Source of the DNA: Vitrella brassicaformis
Lineage: Eukaryota > Sar > Vitrellaceae
Length of the DNA stretch: 50,181 nucleotides
Reading direction: 5' to 3'
Assembly: GCA_001179505.1 (NCBI GenBank)
Contig: CDMY01000515.1
Coordinates: forward strand, 1 to 50,181
In this document: in pieces, positions 35,023 through 45,525 of the stretch
Layout of the letters: each line of letters opens with the position of its first letter
Position numbering within the stretch: the stretch's first letter is position 1
Program-made: the position numbers and the translations under genes
The notes under the pieces: generated by a model
What the model saw: only the letters and a program-made list of their open reading frames with translations
Database searches by the model: none
Told to the model about the DNA's origin: nothing

Positions 35023-37305
35023 TTATTTAGCAGCCACTACCACTCCCTGTGTCTTGCCATCGATGCCCGTCTTGGTCGGCTCCAGCAGCTCCGCCCAGAA
35101 GGTCAGGGGCCTCTCGCGCGGCGCGTCTGCCTTCGGCTGCCACGGCTCGCTGAAGGGGAGGGTGCACTTGATCTCATAGGTCTTGTTGGCGGCGGCTGGG
35201 GTGAGCAGTGACGCCACCACCAAGTCAGCCACGTCCTCACGAGAGATCTTGCCCTTGATCTCGTCGCCTTGGCCGATCTGGAGAGGCGCGCCGGCTGGCT
35301 CCTCTGTGAGTGCGCATGGCCGGATGACGCTGTAGGTGACGCCGCTGTCGCGCACCACATCCTCGCCCTTCAACTTGTAGGTCAGAATGCCGCCCTGAAC
35401 ACACACAACCACACACACACACACACTTGTGACGTGGTTGGTGTCATCGCAGCAGCTATATCTTCCCTCCCCCTGGCTGACCAGCATGTCGTTCATGCGC
35501 ACAGCCGGCGGCTCCTTCTCGAGGTCGAGTCCAGGCCTGCCGGGTCGCGTGACGCCGGCAGATGACACCTGAATCAGTCTGGGCGACTTCGCTGACTCGT
35601 CAGGGTAGGCCTCCATTGACTGCACGACCAACCTGACACACCCAACACACATTTGAATGCATGTGCGCATGAATGGGTGCCGGTGGCTGACCTGAATTTG
35701 CCTGGAGTGAAGGAGGGGTTGAGCTCGCCGTCGAATTCGAACTTGGAGAGCATCAGCTGCAGCGAGTATATTTCATTCGTCTTAAGCTTGGCAGAAGGAT
35801 CCTGCACAGAACATACGGAGAAAAAGAGCCATCCATCAAGTGACGGGCAGGTGCGAGTGGCTGAGTGGCTGACCTTCGTCTTCATGTTTCGAAAATTCTG
35901 AACAAAGTCTGAGAAGGGCAGGTCGACGGTGACCCACTCGTCTTTGACAGTGTCGAAGCCCATGCCCCATGAAGGCGAATCCCACCTGCACACACCGCAA
36001 GACAAAAAAAAGTCGATGTCCGCTTCCCATCCATCTCTGCTGTCCTCACCCGGCATTGTCGCGTATCTGCATTTTGTAGCGCGATCCGTCCCCCTTGATG
36101 CGTAGTCGCAGCCCTTCATAGGCAGACAGGTCGAGAGGCGGGTCGAACTTGCGGGTCCGAACAGACACAAAACCGCCGAAATTGGCCGTCTTGACTTCGC
36201 CGCTGAAGACGGCTGCGACGGTCGCACCTGTAGACACACACTCAGAGAGAGAGAGAGAGAGCATGAGGGCAATCGGGCTTTGAGCTGAATGACGTCATGT
36301 GTTTTGCTGACCTGTGTTTGGTTCTGCTGCCCCTGGTTCCAGTTTGATGTTGCTCTCCGACACCCCGCCCATGACCACGTCATCGAGCGGCCCCCACGCC
36401 TCCCATGTGTCGTGAAAACCAGGCTGCAGGCACAAACATAACACACACACACACACACACACACAAAAGTTGATGCATCCAGCACTCCATCAAGCGTCTT
36501 CCAGTCCATCTGCTCACCTGCGCGCTGAAGAGCTTGAGTGTGTCGAGCGATGCGAACCGCTGTGCGGCCTCCACCACATTCTGGACACCACGGAAGTCCA
36601 CCTCTTCGGGCGAGTCAACCACCATGGGCTCGAAGAACTTGATGCCCTGATAATATTTCTCGCGATCCGGCGTGTCGCCCTCGCGCGGCGTCACGATGGC
36701 GGCACTGCAGATGATGACGGCCACAACGTCGCGGAAGAGGTGCGGGCGTATCTCTTCGGGCTTGGTGATATCAGCGGCAGCGATCTCCAAGCCATCGTTC
36801 TTGAGAGAGGGCTCTTTGCCGCCACTGAGGAAGGCTAGGCCCTTGCTCTTGTTGCGGACGATGGCCCGCACCCGCATGCCGCGTTTCCTCAGCCGCTCCA
36901 CCACCCTCTTGCCCACACCGCCGGTGCCACCAACCACCTACACACAGGCAACACAACCGCAAGGCAACAAATGTGCAGATGCGCATTTCATGTGCCGTGT
37001 TGCTGCTAATGTAGCAGTACCAAGACAGTGCCTCGTCGCAGGTCATCGGGCATGGTGGTGTCGGCGAGAGGAGAAGACGACAGCCCGGGTGCGCGGGCAG
37101 ATGGCGCCATGACGCCGCGAAAGAATGTCTGGAGTGCGCGGCCAATCGGCCATGCCTCTCGAGTGGCCTCCGCCAAGTGAAGACGAGAGCGATGGCTGCG
37201 GCAGTCTTTCGAAGATCGGCAGAGGACAGATGAGTGGTGAGGTCGAAACCCGGATGAAACAACAGCCAGTAGAGGAAGCAGCAGAACGATAAAGAGCGCC
37301 TGCAT
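35023..37305 (-). CDS. HCF173: HCF173-like plastid protein: SDR fold with inserted CIA30 domain
   Basis: In plants HCF173 is needed for translation of psbA mRNA and photosystem II assembly. Eight exons on the minus strand: 37021-37305, 36518-36937, 36312-36423, 36050-36227, 35874-35985, 35692-35801, 35482-35632 and 35023-35394, 1740 nt including stop, 579 residues. Residues 1-19 are a signal peptide (MQALFIVLLLPLLAVVSSGF), followed by a basic Ser/Arg-rich stretch, the bipartite leader of a complex plastid. A Rossmann NAD(P) site starts at about 95 (LVVGGTGGVGKR). The fold is interrupted at about 236-406 by a CIA30 domain (DDVVMGGVSESN, GLRLRIKGDGSRYKMQIRD), then resumes with GGILTYKLKGEDVVRDSG and VIRPCALTEEPAGAP, segments that I recognise as HCF173-like. 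All frames close cleanly, so the model is strong. Confidence 0.9.
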
Positions 37306-37467
37306 GACGGCGGATCAGGGAGTGAGAGAGCGGTTTCACGGAATGTCCTAAGCGGCCTGACGGATGAGGGTGCGTATTTGCGAGCTTGAAGGTTGGATCG
37401 GCGGCGAGAAAAGGCCCAGATCTGACGGTCTACGAAGCATGGACACATCAGTATAGAAGTCACGGCT
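37306..37467. promoter_or_regulatory. Short bidirectional promoter region
   Basis: Only 162 bases separate the divergent ATGs of the HCF173-like gene and the monooxygenase. It contains GAGAGCGGTTTCACGGA at 37326-37342, the motif found twice upstream of the subtilase at 27972. Confidence 0.5.
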
Positions 37468-39464
37468 ATGACATATTCATTATTGCCTCTCTTGGTTGCG
37501 GCTGCTCACACTCCTCTTGGTGCCGTGGGTGAGCTTCGGTATGATCCCGTCGTCGTGGCTGGCGGAGGGCCAGCGGGGCTGTCAACAGGTACACATCCAT
37601 TGCACACATGCGTGATGAGTCAGATCCACAGCACACACTCATGGATGTTCACCGTCTGCTCCGTGTGTTCCTCTCTGTGGGTGTGCATGCAGCCATCATG
37701 TTGGCCAAGCGCGGCTACCGCGACATCACCGTCCTGGAGCAGAGGAGCGCATCAGCCTACATGAACGACACCTCCGACCCATCACACATGCTCACCCTCT
37801 TCCCACGGGCGCAGCGTGTCCTCTCCTCTCTCGGCGTGCTCGTGGCCGTCCGTGCTTCATGCCTGCCTAACGCCCTCCACAATGTGACGGTCGTCACGCC
37901 GAAGCGCGTCAGGAGTGTGCTCATCAAGGAGCATGAGAGGCGGCGGGGTGACAACCACAGCAGCAGCAGCAGCACATCATCTCACTCGCCGTCTGTGTGG
38001 TTTATATCCTGGAATCAACTCACCAAGGCGCTTTGCGAGCACATCGACGCGAGATGGTCTGATTCGATTCGTGTGGCGACTGACTCGCGCGTTATCAATG
38101 TGGAGAGGTGTGACGAGCAGGGGAGTGACATGGTGGATGTGACTGTGCGTGAGAGTGCCGCCGACGGGGGCAGTGAGGTGTACACTATGAGTGCGAGGCT
38201 GGTTGTGGGCGCCGACGGGGGCGAGTCGAGGGTGGCGGACGTGATGGCGAGAATGGACCCCATGTGCAGGAGGGTGACGCTGGGAAGGCCGTCGTCGTGC
38301 AATGGCGTGAAGAACATGAGATACAAGTCAGCCAGTGAGGGAGCAGATGCCTCCCACGTGTGGGTGCACCTCTGGCTGCCTGCTTTCCTCTTCTGTCAGG
38401 ACCTTTTCTCTTCCGAGTGATCTGCCGCTGTCATCTTCGCAGCCGCCCCTCCCTGCCGGGACGCCGCTGACGCTCTCATCATCCTCATTTAGACTGCACG
38501 TCTACCCATCACCGTACGCACGAATCAACATGTATCTTGACGCTTGAATATCTCCTTGACGCGTCCATGCAGCAAGAACGAGAGCAGGGTTGGCATGGCG
38601 ATCGTTCATCGGTCCCATCCACTGCTGCGCATGAGGCGTGGCCGCGACGTGCTGAAGTACCTGCAGAAGGCTTTCCCCAATGTGCCCATCAGGTCGGTGG
38701 TGTCGAGGGACGAGGCCGACAGATTCGCCGCCCGGAAGGAGCACACATTCCCGGTAGGTACACAGGCACACAGAAACTGCTCTCCATCCATTCATCCTTC
38801 TTTCTATGGATTGATGTGTCAGTCTAACAGCTACATCGACCACCGTGTGTATCACGACTCGCAGATGGTGTTGGTAGGTGACGCGATGCACTCCATGTGC
38901 GCGGACCTGCGTCAGGGCGTCAGCTGCGCCCTGCAAGACGTTGAGCTGCTCGAGTGGGCCATCGACCGGTGCGATGACGACCTCACCGAGGCGCTTGCTT
39001 TATACGACAAAATGCGCGCCAATGAGGCGAAGGCCATCGTCTGGTACGTGCCCATCTGAGCCACACGTGCGTCTCTTGCTGTTCATGTATGGGTTTCCTT
39101 CAGGCTGTCTTATTTGTACCCTGTCGCAAGTGGGCTGACGCCATTGATTCGGCGAAACCTGTGGCTGCTGGACTTCAGGATACAATCCTTCTTACACAAG
39201 GTGCGTAGAGACACCCAACACACAAGATGCCTCCCACGTGTGCTGTATTGCGTGGCCATGCAGGTGCTGCCGCGTGTGTTTGCGCCTCCCCCCTTTGTGT
39301 ATGTGGGCCGTGCTGATGTGCCCTACAGCACCATCCTGCAGCGGTGCATGAGCACCACACGCACCATCCACACCATGGAAACACTGGCTGTCGGCCTGTG
39401 TGTGGGGTTTGGCGTGTACCAATACATGAGGACGGTGCAAGGCAAGGCAAGCCGACTCGAATGA
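37468..39464 (+). CDS. FAD-dependent monooxygenase, kynurenine 3-monooxygenase-like
   Basis: Seven exons: 37468-37588, 37693-38326, 38400-38513, 38573-38753, 38823-39043, 39104-39200 and 39264-39464, 1569 nt including stop, 522 residues, frame kept throughout. The FAD-binding GxGxxG is at about residues 28-39 (VVVAGGGPAGLS), across intron 1; a second nucleotide-binding segment reads RLVVGADGGESRVAD; the GD motif is at about 366-372 (MVLVGDAMHSM), followed by RQGVSCALQDVELLEWA, the pattern of class A flavin hydroxylases. The C-terminus ends with a hydrophobic stretch (TLAVGLCVGFGVYQYM) that may anchor it in a membrane, as in kynurenine 3-monooxygenase. The substrate is not determined by sequence alone. 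A Ser run (about residue 150) is a local insertion. Confidence 0.85.
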
Positions 39465-39816
39465 AGGCAGACAAATAGATAGACGAGGCAGTGAATGCGA
39501 CTTGAATGGTTTTTTGGGTGTGTGAGGAACGAATTTAGTGACTGGCGAGTGACACGAAGGTCCTCACGTGTAGGTCAACTATTGACACATTACACGATCT
39601 TCGCCTACAAACAGGCGGCCCACGCACTCACAAACTCGCCCCTCAGAACTGGACAAGAGAGCACGCCCTACCCCAGTGTGAGGGTACCGCCCCTACCAAC
39701 CGCCTCATATCCATCATTTGGCTGATGACAACACACAAACCAGTAATGTACAGCTGTGATTACCCCCCCAGCCCCCATGACAGCATGAGCACCAACCACA
39801 GCACGACACACACCCG
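39465..39816. other. Convergent intergenic spacer
   Basis: 352 bases between the stops of the monooxygenase (+) and the ART-like gene (-). No gene or notable repeat seen. Confidence 0.5.
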
Positions 39817-40586
39817 TCACCGGCCTTGGGGCCCAGGCGGGAAACCGGCAGGTATTCTGCTGCCCGGCGTGAGCACAGGCCTCGTGTACTGGCCGTTCTC
39901 GATCCGCCACTGCAGGCCCATGTTGCCTGGCGGAGGCGTCACACCTATCCCATCAAAGCCGAACAAGCGGATGAAGGGAAAACCCTGCTCGGTGCCCGGC
40001 AAGAGGCTGCCGATGGTCACTCGGGAGGGGTCGTATATGGCATATTCCGTCTTGCCGCCTCGGTGGCACATGGCCGAGTCGTAGCCCTCTCGCTGCAGCC
40101 GCTCCCGTGTCAGAGACGAGCCGCCACGATCAGGCATCAGCTTCACACGGCCTGGACGTACCTGCACGTGACGACTAGAAGCATTGCAAGAGTCTCCCCT
40201 CTCGCTGCTTGCACTGACCACTGACCTGACAAGCGATGATGACGCCGTGTCGGCGTGCTTTCCCGACCGTCAAGCGGTGGTCATCGGTGAAGTAGATGGC
40301 CTTGCCAATCAGATTGTTGCTGCCGCTCGGCTGCAGACCGCCCCCTGACACACACAACAGTGTGCAGAAAACCAACGCACGTCAAGATCTGGACGCACAC
40401 GTGCGTGGGTGTACCTCGAATGATGGCCCCATAGCTGGCGATGTCTGTCTCGTGGAAGAGCGTCATGACGAGGCTGGGCTGACGCGGGCAGTCTCTTGAG
40501 CGGTGGCTGCTGTCCTCAGAGAGGCAGATGCGGCAGCGGTGGGTCGAATGCTGCTCGTGGCATCCAGCTGCTCGGCAACGAGGCAT
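39817..40586 (-). CDS. Zinc-finger plus ADP-ribosyltransferase-like domain protein
   Basis: Three exons on the minus strand: 40415-40586, 40226-40344 and 39817-40161, GT-AG, phases 1 and 0, 636 nt including stop, 211 residues. The N-terminus is a Cys/His cluster (CRAAGCHEQHSTHRCRIC, then HRSRDCP) resembling a small treble-clef zinc finger. The following segment has the pattern of the PARP/ART fold: TLFHETDIASYGAIIRGGG (beta strand with His, then helix), GKAIYFTDD and KARRHGVIIACQV, comparable to the HxT and G-x-x-YF motifs of PARP-like proteins. The C-terminal part (EYAIYDPSRV) fits the position of the last catalytic strand. Whether it transfers ADP-ribose is unproven. The start ATG 40584-40586 was chosen because it begins directly before the zinc cluster. 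Confidence 0.7.
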
Positions 40587-40864
40587 GCTTCAGATCCTCT
40601 GAGAGAGAGAGGGAGAGAGGGGGACGCAGATCTTGGCTGCCTTCTCGCAGCCTCGCAACCGCATCCACAAGAGAAACATGAGGCATCCATCCAGTGAAGC
40701 AAATACATAGCAATCAGCGCCTGTCCTTACCGATGGTGCTGCAAACTCAGCCTTTTTTCGGCCGAGCCCCTCCCATATATCTTAGCTCGCGTGGGGGCCG
40801 TGGGCGTCTCGCACCGTCCACTCTCAGCTCCACCCTCACAGATCCCGCCGATTTGTGGTCCGGT

Positions 40865-41593
40865 ATGAGCCACGCAGCGGGCGTTTCAAGCCCCTACACA
40901 GGAGGCCACACCACCATCACAGCCGAGCAGCTGCTCAAGCAACTCTCTGTCCACGAGGACCTCAGGGAGACGCTCAAGCTCAATGCTAACGAGTGGAAGC
41001 GGCGCTGTGAGGTGGCCGAGGCCGACAGGGACAACTGGAAGAGGCGGTGCGAGCAGGCGGAACAGCGCCTGAAGCAGTATGGCGAGGAACCTGACAGCCT
41101 CTCGTCGCTCTCCTGGGAGGGCGGCATCTACCAGGGGTACGTGCGACACGGAATCTTCGTGCGCAACATGCGGCCTCACGGCGAGGGAACGCTGCGGACG
41201 ATGGATGAGAAGGAGACGCTGTACCAGGGCCAGTGGAACGATGGCAAGAAGGAGGGGAGGGGACAAGAGCTCAGAAACGGGCGTGTCATCTACGATGGAC
41301 AGTGGCTGGAGGGGAAGCGACACGGCCAAGGCAAGGCCTACACGTCTAGCGGAGTGGTGTGGTTCTCTGGCGAGTGGAAGAATGATCGGATTGACAAAGG
41401 CACTCTCTTTCCGGAGGGGAGGTGGGGAGAAGGCGCCAAGGCTGACGGCACGCCCAAGTATCCGGTGGCGGCAACGGAGTGGCAGGCGGGAGACAAGCTG
41501 CCTAAGACGAATGTGCAGGGGACGGGGCGCAATCTGCCGCAGTTCTTGGAGGGCTATGGGCTGGCTGAGTTCCTTCCCGACGATGCCATGTGA
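40865..41593 (+). CDS. MORN-repeat protein with N-terminal coiled coil
   Basis: Single exon, 242 residues from ATG 40865; in-frame ATGs at 40733 and 40694 would add 44 or 57 residues without recognisable sequence. Residues about 20-75 form a coiled coil (EQLLKQLSVHEDLRETL, WKRRCEVAEADRDNWKRRC). Four MORN-type units follow: YQGYVRHGIFVRNMRPHGEG, YQGQWNDGKKEGRG, YDGQWLEGKRHGQG and FSGEWKNDRIDKG. MORN proteins in alveolates scaffold membranes and the cytoskeleton; this role is inferred from the family. It is divergent from the ART-like gene 278 bases away. Confidence 0.85.
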   Translation: MSHAAGVSSPYTGGHTTITAEQLLKQLSVHEDLRETLKLNANEWKRRCEVAEADRDNWKRRCEQAEQRLKQYGEEPDSLSSLSWEGGIYQGYVRHGIFVRNMRPHGEGTLRTMDEKETLYQGQWNDGKKEGRGQELRNGRVIYDGQWLEGKRHGQGKAYTSSGVVWFSGEWKNDRIDKGTLFPEGRWGEGAKADGTPKYPVAATEWQAGDKLPKTNVQGTGRNLPQFLEGYGLAEFLPDDAM

Positions 41594-41848
41594 CTGACTG
41601 ACTTATGTTGGTGTGTCTCAGTGGTAGTGGGCGATGTGTATGGATCTTCGGCTTGTGACGGCATCGATGCATTGTGGCTCTTGCGGCGATTGCGGGGGAG
41701 GGCGAACTCGTGTGTTTGTGCTACAAGTATCGAAGGGACAGCGCTAGCAGATCGTTAAAGGAGATACAGATTCCTTTGGACGATATGGGAATCTGTGTGC
41801 CTGTATACGCATCAACCAAATATACATACACATATATGTTCATGTGCC

Positions 41849-42209
41849 TCAACGGTTCTTCCCCTTGCGGAAGGACGCCGCGTCGCTGCAATACACACCT
41901 GCATACGCGCACATGCACTGACGTACACATCTGCGTCTCTCTGCGTGCGTGTGAGTGTGTATGCCTGGTTGGCAATCGCCTCCGTCCCATTCGCACTCCT
42001 CATTGTAGCACTCGAGGTCACATACAGTGTCCTCCCAAAAACGGCAGGGCACCGGCAGGCCGACGATCTCTGCCATACAACACACACATCTAGATGCCCC
42101 TTTAGATCGTGTCTTTCGTACTCACTCACCTTGCAGCCTCCTTCCGTCGCTCCTCTGTGCGCCTGTGCGTCACGGCGAAGGCGAGAGGCAGCCAGCTCGA
42201 GAACAACAT
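41849..42209 (-). CDS. LNR (Notch/LIN-12 repeat)-containing gene, model incomplete
   Basis: On the minus strand an exon from about 42070 to the TGA at 41849-41851 encodes CDLECYNEECEWDGGDC, the Cys spacing and WDGGDC of a Lin-12/Notch repeat, followed by CMCAYAGVYC and a basic end (RKGKNR). A plausible upstream exon begins at ATG 42207-42209 with a hydrophobic leader (MLFSSWLPLAFA) and ends in a GTGAGT donor near 42130, but the splice phase I find does not fit, so the 5' part is unresolved. LNRs are calcium-binding extracellular modules, so a secreted protein is likely. A repeat tract (CA-rich) lies within the exon or marks a further intron. Confidence 0.5.
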
Positions 42210-42555
42210 CAGCAATGGATGGATCTTCCCCCCTCAGAAAGACTGTGCATCAGAACCAAAGCTGCTGTGTGCTTTCGGTTTGTGTTGGATCAGCAGTGGA
42301 TGGATCTTTCCTCAGAAAGACTGTTGGTTGGTTCGTTAACGAGACTCGTGTCGTCCTGTCGTCTGTCCATACTAATTGGTTTGGTAAGATGCCGCCGTAC
42401 ACAATCCCTAACCCTTCGCGCCGCTCATTCTTCCCCTTCTCTCCAATTCCCTCCGTTGTGAGTGCGCCCGCGAGCTAGTATGGTAAGGCGAGCGCAAGCT
42501 GATACCCTAGCCCAGGCTGAATTAAAAGTGCCGCGTACATCCTAGGGTATACGAT
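42210..42555. other. Spacer with inverted repeat
   Basis: Contains two similar segments with AATGGATGGATCTT-like sequence near 42215 and 42296, each followed by CCTCAGAAAGACTGT, a local duplication of about 80 bases. ATACCCTAG (42502-42510) and CTAGGGTAT (42542-42550) form a perfect 9-base inverted repeat at the edge of the tandem units. Confidence 0.5.
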
Positions 42556-42896
42556 CTAGCACGAAGGTCTAGGGTTGGGGAAATAGTGGAGGAAAGCAAA
42601 ATACGCCATCAAAATACGCCGGGAAACCACAGGAATCTCGAGAGGTATGCAATACATGAAGTTTCGAGAGCCCTTCAAAAGAGCCGTCTATTCCGAGACA
42701 CAAGACAAGTCAGCATGTACAGTGACAACATGATGAACAGGCACGAGAGCTGTTTATTCAGACACACAAGACAAGCCACTATGTATGACACTACCATCAT
42801 GGACAGACCCGCGAAAGCAGACGCGCACTACTTTTTTATTCAAGTCAAGCTGTCTGGGAATTCTATTATGAAGAGGATGAGACACGTATAAAGGCT

Positions 42897-42941
42897 CAGC
42901 CGGGCCCCGCCCACCTCAAGTTGGTGGGCGGCGCCCGGCTG
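42897..42941. repeat. GC-rich hairpin of unit A
   Basis: CAGCCGGGC and GCCCACC on the left pair with GGTGGGC and GCCCGGCTG on the right around a TCAAGTT loop, with one 3-base internal mismatch. The same hairpin is kept in unit B. Confidence 0.8.
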
Positions 42942-43476
42942 AATCCCACACGTCGAGCTCTACTTATACTTGCCTTGGCAACTCATCAAATGGAAAACGC
43001 CAGCTCGCATGGCGCATCCGATCGACACATGCATGTATCTGGCGTGCACACATAGACATATGTAATCGATGCTATATGTGTTTCCCCGTATACTGAAGTG
43101 TCTCATCCTCATCCGTTTCGTCCTCCACCGATCTGTCGGCACTAAACGGGTGTCACTATGCGCGACGGGCACCGACAACAAACTGCTCGTCCGCCGCCTC
43201 TTCTCTACACACCTGACGGCTTTTCTGCCTTTTTGTAGCTTAATTTTGTCCTTCCACGTTGCACCGAGATTTGAATTTCACTTATGCACCCGCACCATGA
43301 CATTGTTTTCATCATCTTGTAAAACTTCGTGCTACAGCGCGAGTTCTAGTAACGAATTATATTGGCAGACTGCAGTCTGCTGGGCAAAAGTTCTGGTAAC
43401 GGATCATGGTGACGTTATTGGCCTCCTGTCCATCCCTCCCATCCCTTCTGGCTCCGTTATGCGCTTCCCCGCTCTA

Positions 43477-44207
43477 TTGTCTTACGTGCATGCGGAACAC
43501 TACCAGTCTTCCTCGAGCACGGCGATCAACCTGGGATCCACCGGGACGCATGTCGGATGAAAACCGCTGTCGCATCCTCTACACATTATGATGATTGGCG
43601 GCTCTTTGTTGCTGCCACACAGGATGCACCCAATGTCGCCGTACCGAAGCTGCAGGGCGTCCCTTAGTCCCCTCTGCCGCTCCTGCACCTCCACTTCCAC
43701 GTCGTCGGCAGCATCGCTTAGAGGCTCCTGTAGATACGCCTTCGCGAATCGGACGTGGTTGCTGCAGAACGGAATAAAATCAAAGTGCCGCGTGTGCCCA
43801 CTGACAGACCCACAGACAATCGATGCGATGCGTTCTTCCTTGTATAGTCCAACTGTGCATACTACAGCTTGGATCTGAAGAAGTACAGGTTGGCGTTCTC
43901 CTCTCTGGTCTCCGGCATGGGCGTCGCGAGGTCTTGATAGGTCTGCGGGTCGTTCATGTCGGGGCATGTCGGGGCACGGGCTAGCACACCAGCTGAATGC
44001 CAACACGGCCCACAGCACAGCACAGCACAGCACAGCACAGCACAGCAGAGGAAACTTCAGTAAGCGAGAGCGAATCAAGCACAATGACTGATTGTCGGTT
44101 GTGTGCGGTGCTTCTGTACCAGTCGATCGGAACTGTTGTCTGTCGTTCGTTCGTTCGTTCGTCGGCGGTGAGCCAGTGTCTGTCGGCGCTGAGAAAGCGC
44201 CAGACAT
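43477..44207 (-). pseudogene. Decayed PHD-finger gene in unit A
   Basis: On the minus strand the segments MNDPQTYQDLATPMPE and NANLYFFRSK (about 43870-43960), HFDFIPFCSNHVRFAKAYL and VEVEVQERQRGLRDALQL, then a PHD-like zinc site (IGCILCGSN, MCRGCDSGFHPTC) read as one protein with an intron near 43850. The final Trp of the finger is followed by a TAG (near 43504) and then CSAC, so a single nonsense codon removes the last Cys pair. No start is recognisable. Unit B carries a differently broken copy. Confidence 0.6.
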
Positions 44208-44376
44208 TCTGAAACCGATGAGGGAGCACGAGAGGCTCAGACGATCAGTCCTCTGAGCGTCTACTGCATGGCGTATGGACTCTCACTCCACATCCTCCTC
44301 TAATCTCGCAACGAAGAATGACTCAGAACGTTCGTTCCAATCACAAGCTTAGCTCTCGCACCGTGGCGATCAAAAA

Positions 44377-44398
44377 GGTTTAGGGTTAGGGTTTGAGG
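44377..44398 (+). repeat. Short interstitial telomere-like sequence
   Basis: GGTTTAGGGTTAGGGTTTGA contains one TTTAGGG and one TTAGGG unit; a further CTAGGGTTTG follows at about 44411. Several isolated CTAGGGTT(T) words occur at 42569, 44575 and 25010. Confidence 0.55.
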
Positions 44399-44499
44399 TG
44401 ACGACCCTCCTAGGGTTTGAAAGGTTATGAGCACAGAACTACTATAATTTTCTTCCCGAAACTCTACCGTGGCACGTCGATATGTATTTATGTCCTACG

Positions 44500-44529
44500 C
44501 CGACGGCTTCCGGTTAACGGCGCCGTCGG
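44500..44529. repeat. Terminal hairpin of unit A
   Basis: CCGACGGC (44500-44507) and GCCGTCGG (44522-44529) form a perfect 8-base stem; the same hairpin ends unit B at 46496-46525. Confidence 0.75.
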
Positions 44530-44897
44530 CCCTAACTCATTAGGCCGCGCGCGGCATTGGGACTAGCACGAAGGTCTAGGGTTTGGGGAAGAATAACGGA
44601 AGGAAAGCAACATACGCCGGGAACACGCCACTGGACCTCGAGGGGCATGCAATACATGAAGCGTCGACAGCCCTTCAAAAGAGCCGTCTATTCTGAGACA
44701 CAACGCAAGTCAGCATGTACAGTAACAACATCGTGAACAGACACGAGAGCTGTTTATTCAGACACACAAGACACGCCACTATGTATAACACTACCATCAT
44801 GGACAGACCCGCGAAAGCAGACACGCACTGCTTCTCTATTCAAGTCAAACTGTCTGGGGAATAGCATTATGAAGAGGATGAGACATGCATGGAGGCT

Positions 44898-44942
44898 CAG
44901 CCGGGCCCCGCCCACCTCAAGTTGGTGGGCGTGGCCCGGCTG
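44898..44942. repeat. GC-rich hairpin of unit B
   Basis: Counterpart of 42897-42941. Both outer and inner stems are preserved although the 3-base internal mismatch differs (GGC in A, GTG in B). Confidence 0.8.
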
Positions 44943-45525
44943 AATCCACACGTCGAGCTCTACTTATCCTTGCCTTGGCAGCTCGTCAAATGCAAAATGC
45001 CAGCTCCCATGGCGCATCCGATCGACACATGCATGTATCTTGTGTGCACACATAGAGAAAAACATATCTATTCGATGCTATATGTGTATCCCCGCATGCT
45101 GAACTGTCTCATCCTCTTCATCCATTTCTTCCTCCACCGGTCCATCGGCAGTAAACGGCACGTCACTGTGCGCGACAGGCACCGACAGCGAACTCCTCGT
45201 CCGCCGCCTCTTCTCCACACAACTCAAAAGGCCAAACGCCTTAGCTGACGGATCTTCAGGCGCACAGTCCAACGGCAGTGATCCACACATCCCATGCTGC
45301 CCCTGACGGCTAATCGGGATATCGCTAATTGCGCCCACAGCGACGTCACCAGCCCCGCGTGTAAGGGCTCGCCAGCCAAGTACAGATCGGGAGGGCGCCT
45401 GAGGCAACCTGGCGGGTCGAGGGTGATGACGAACGAGGGGCTGGCAGCGCCATGGGGTCGACCCCAGACCATAGTGCAATCGGAAGAAAGGTTGCACGTC
45501 GTCGTTGAAGAGTGGCATCCATTTT

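Larger units (their letters stand above)
42556..44562. repeat. Tandem 2-kb unit A
   Basis: Begins CTAGCACGAAGGTCTAGGGT and aligns along its length with the next unit (44563 to about 46560), offset 2007 bases. Shared landmarks in order: short direct-repeat-like ends, a GC-rich hairpin, a decayed PHD gene on the minus strand, a GTTC or CAGCA repeat zone, a telomere-like stretch (only in A) and a CCGACGGC/GCCGTCGG hairpin. It could be a non-autonomous transposon or a local tandem duplication. Confidence 0.75.
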
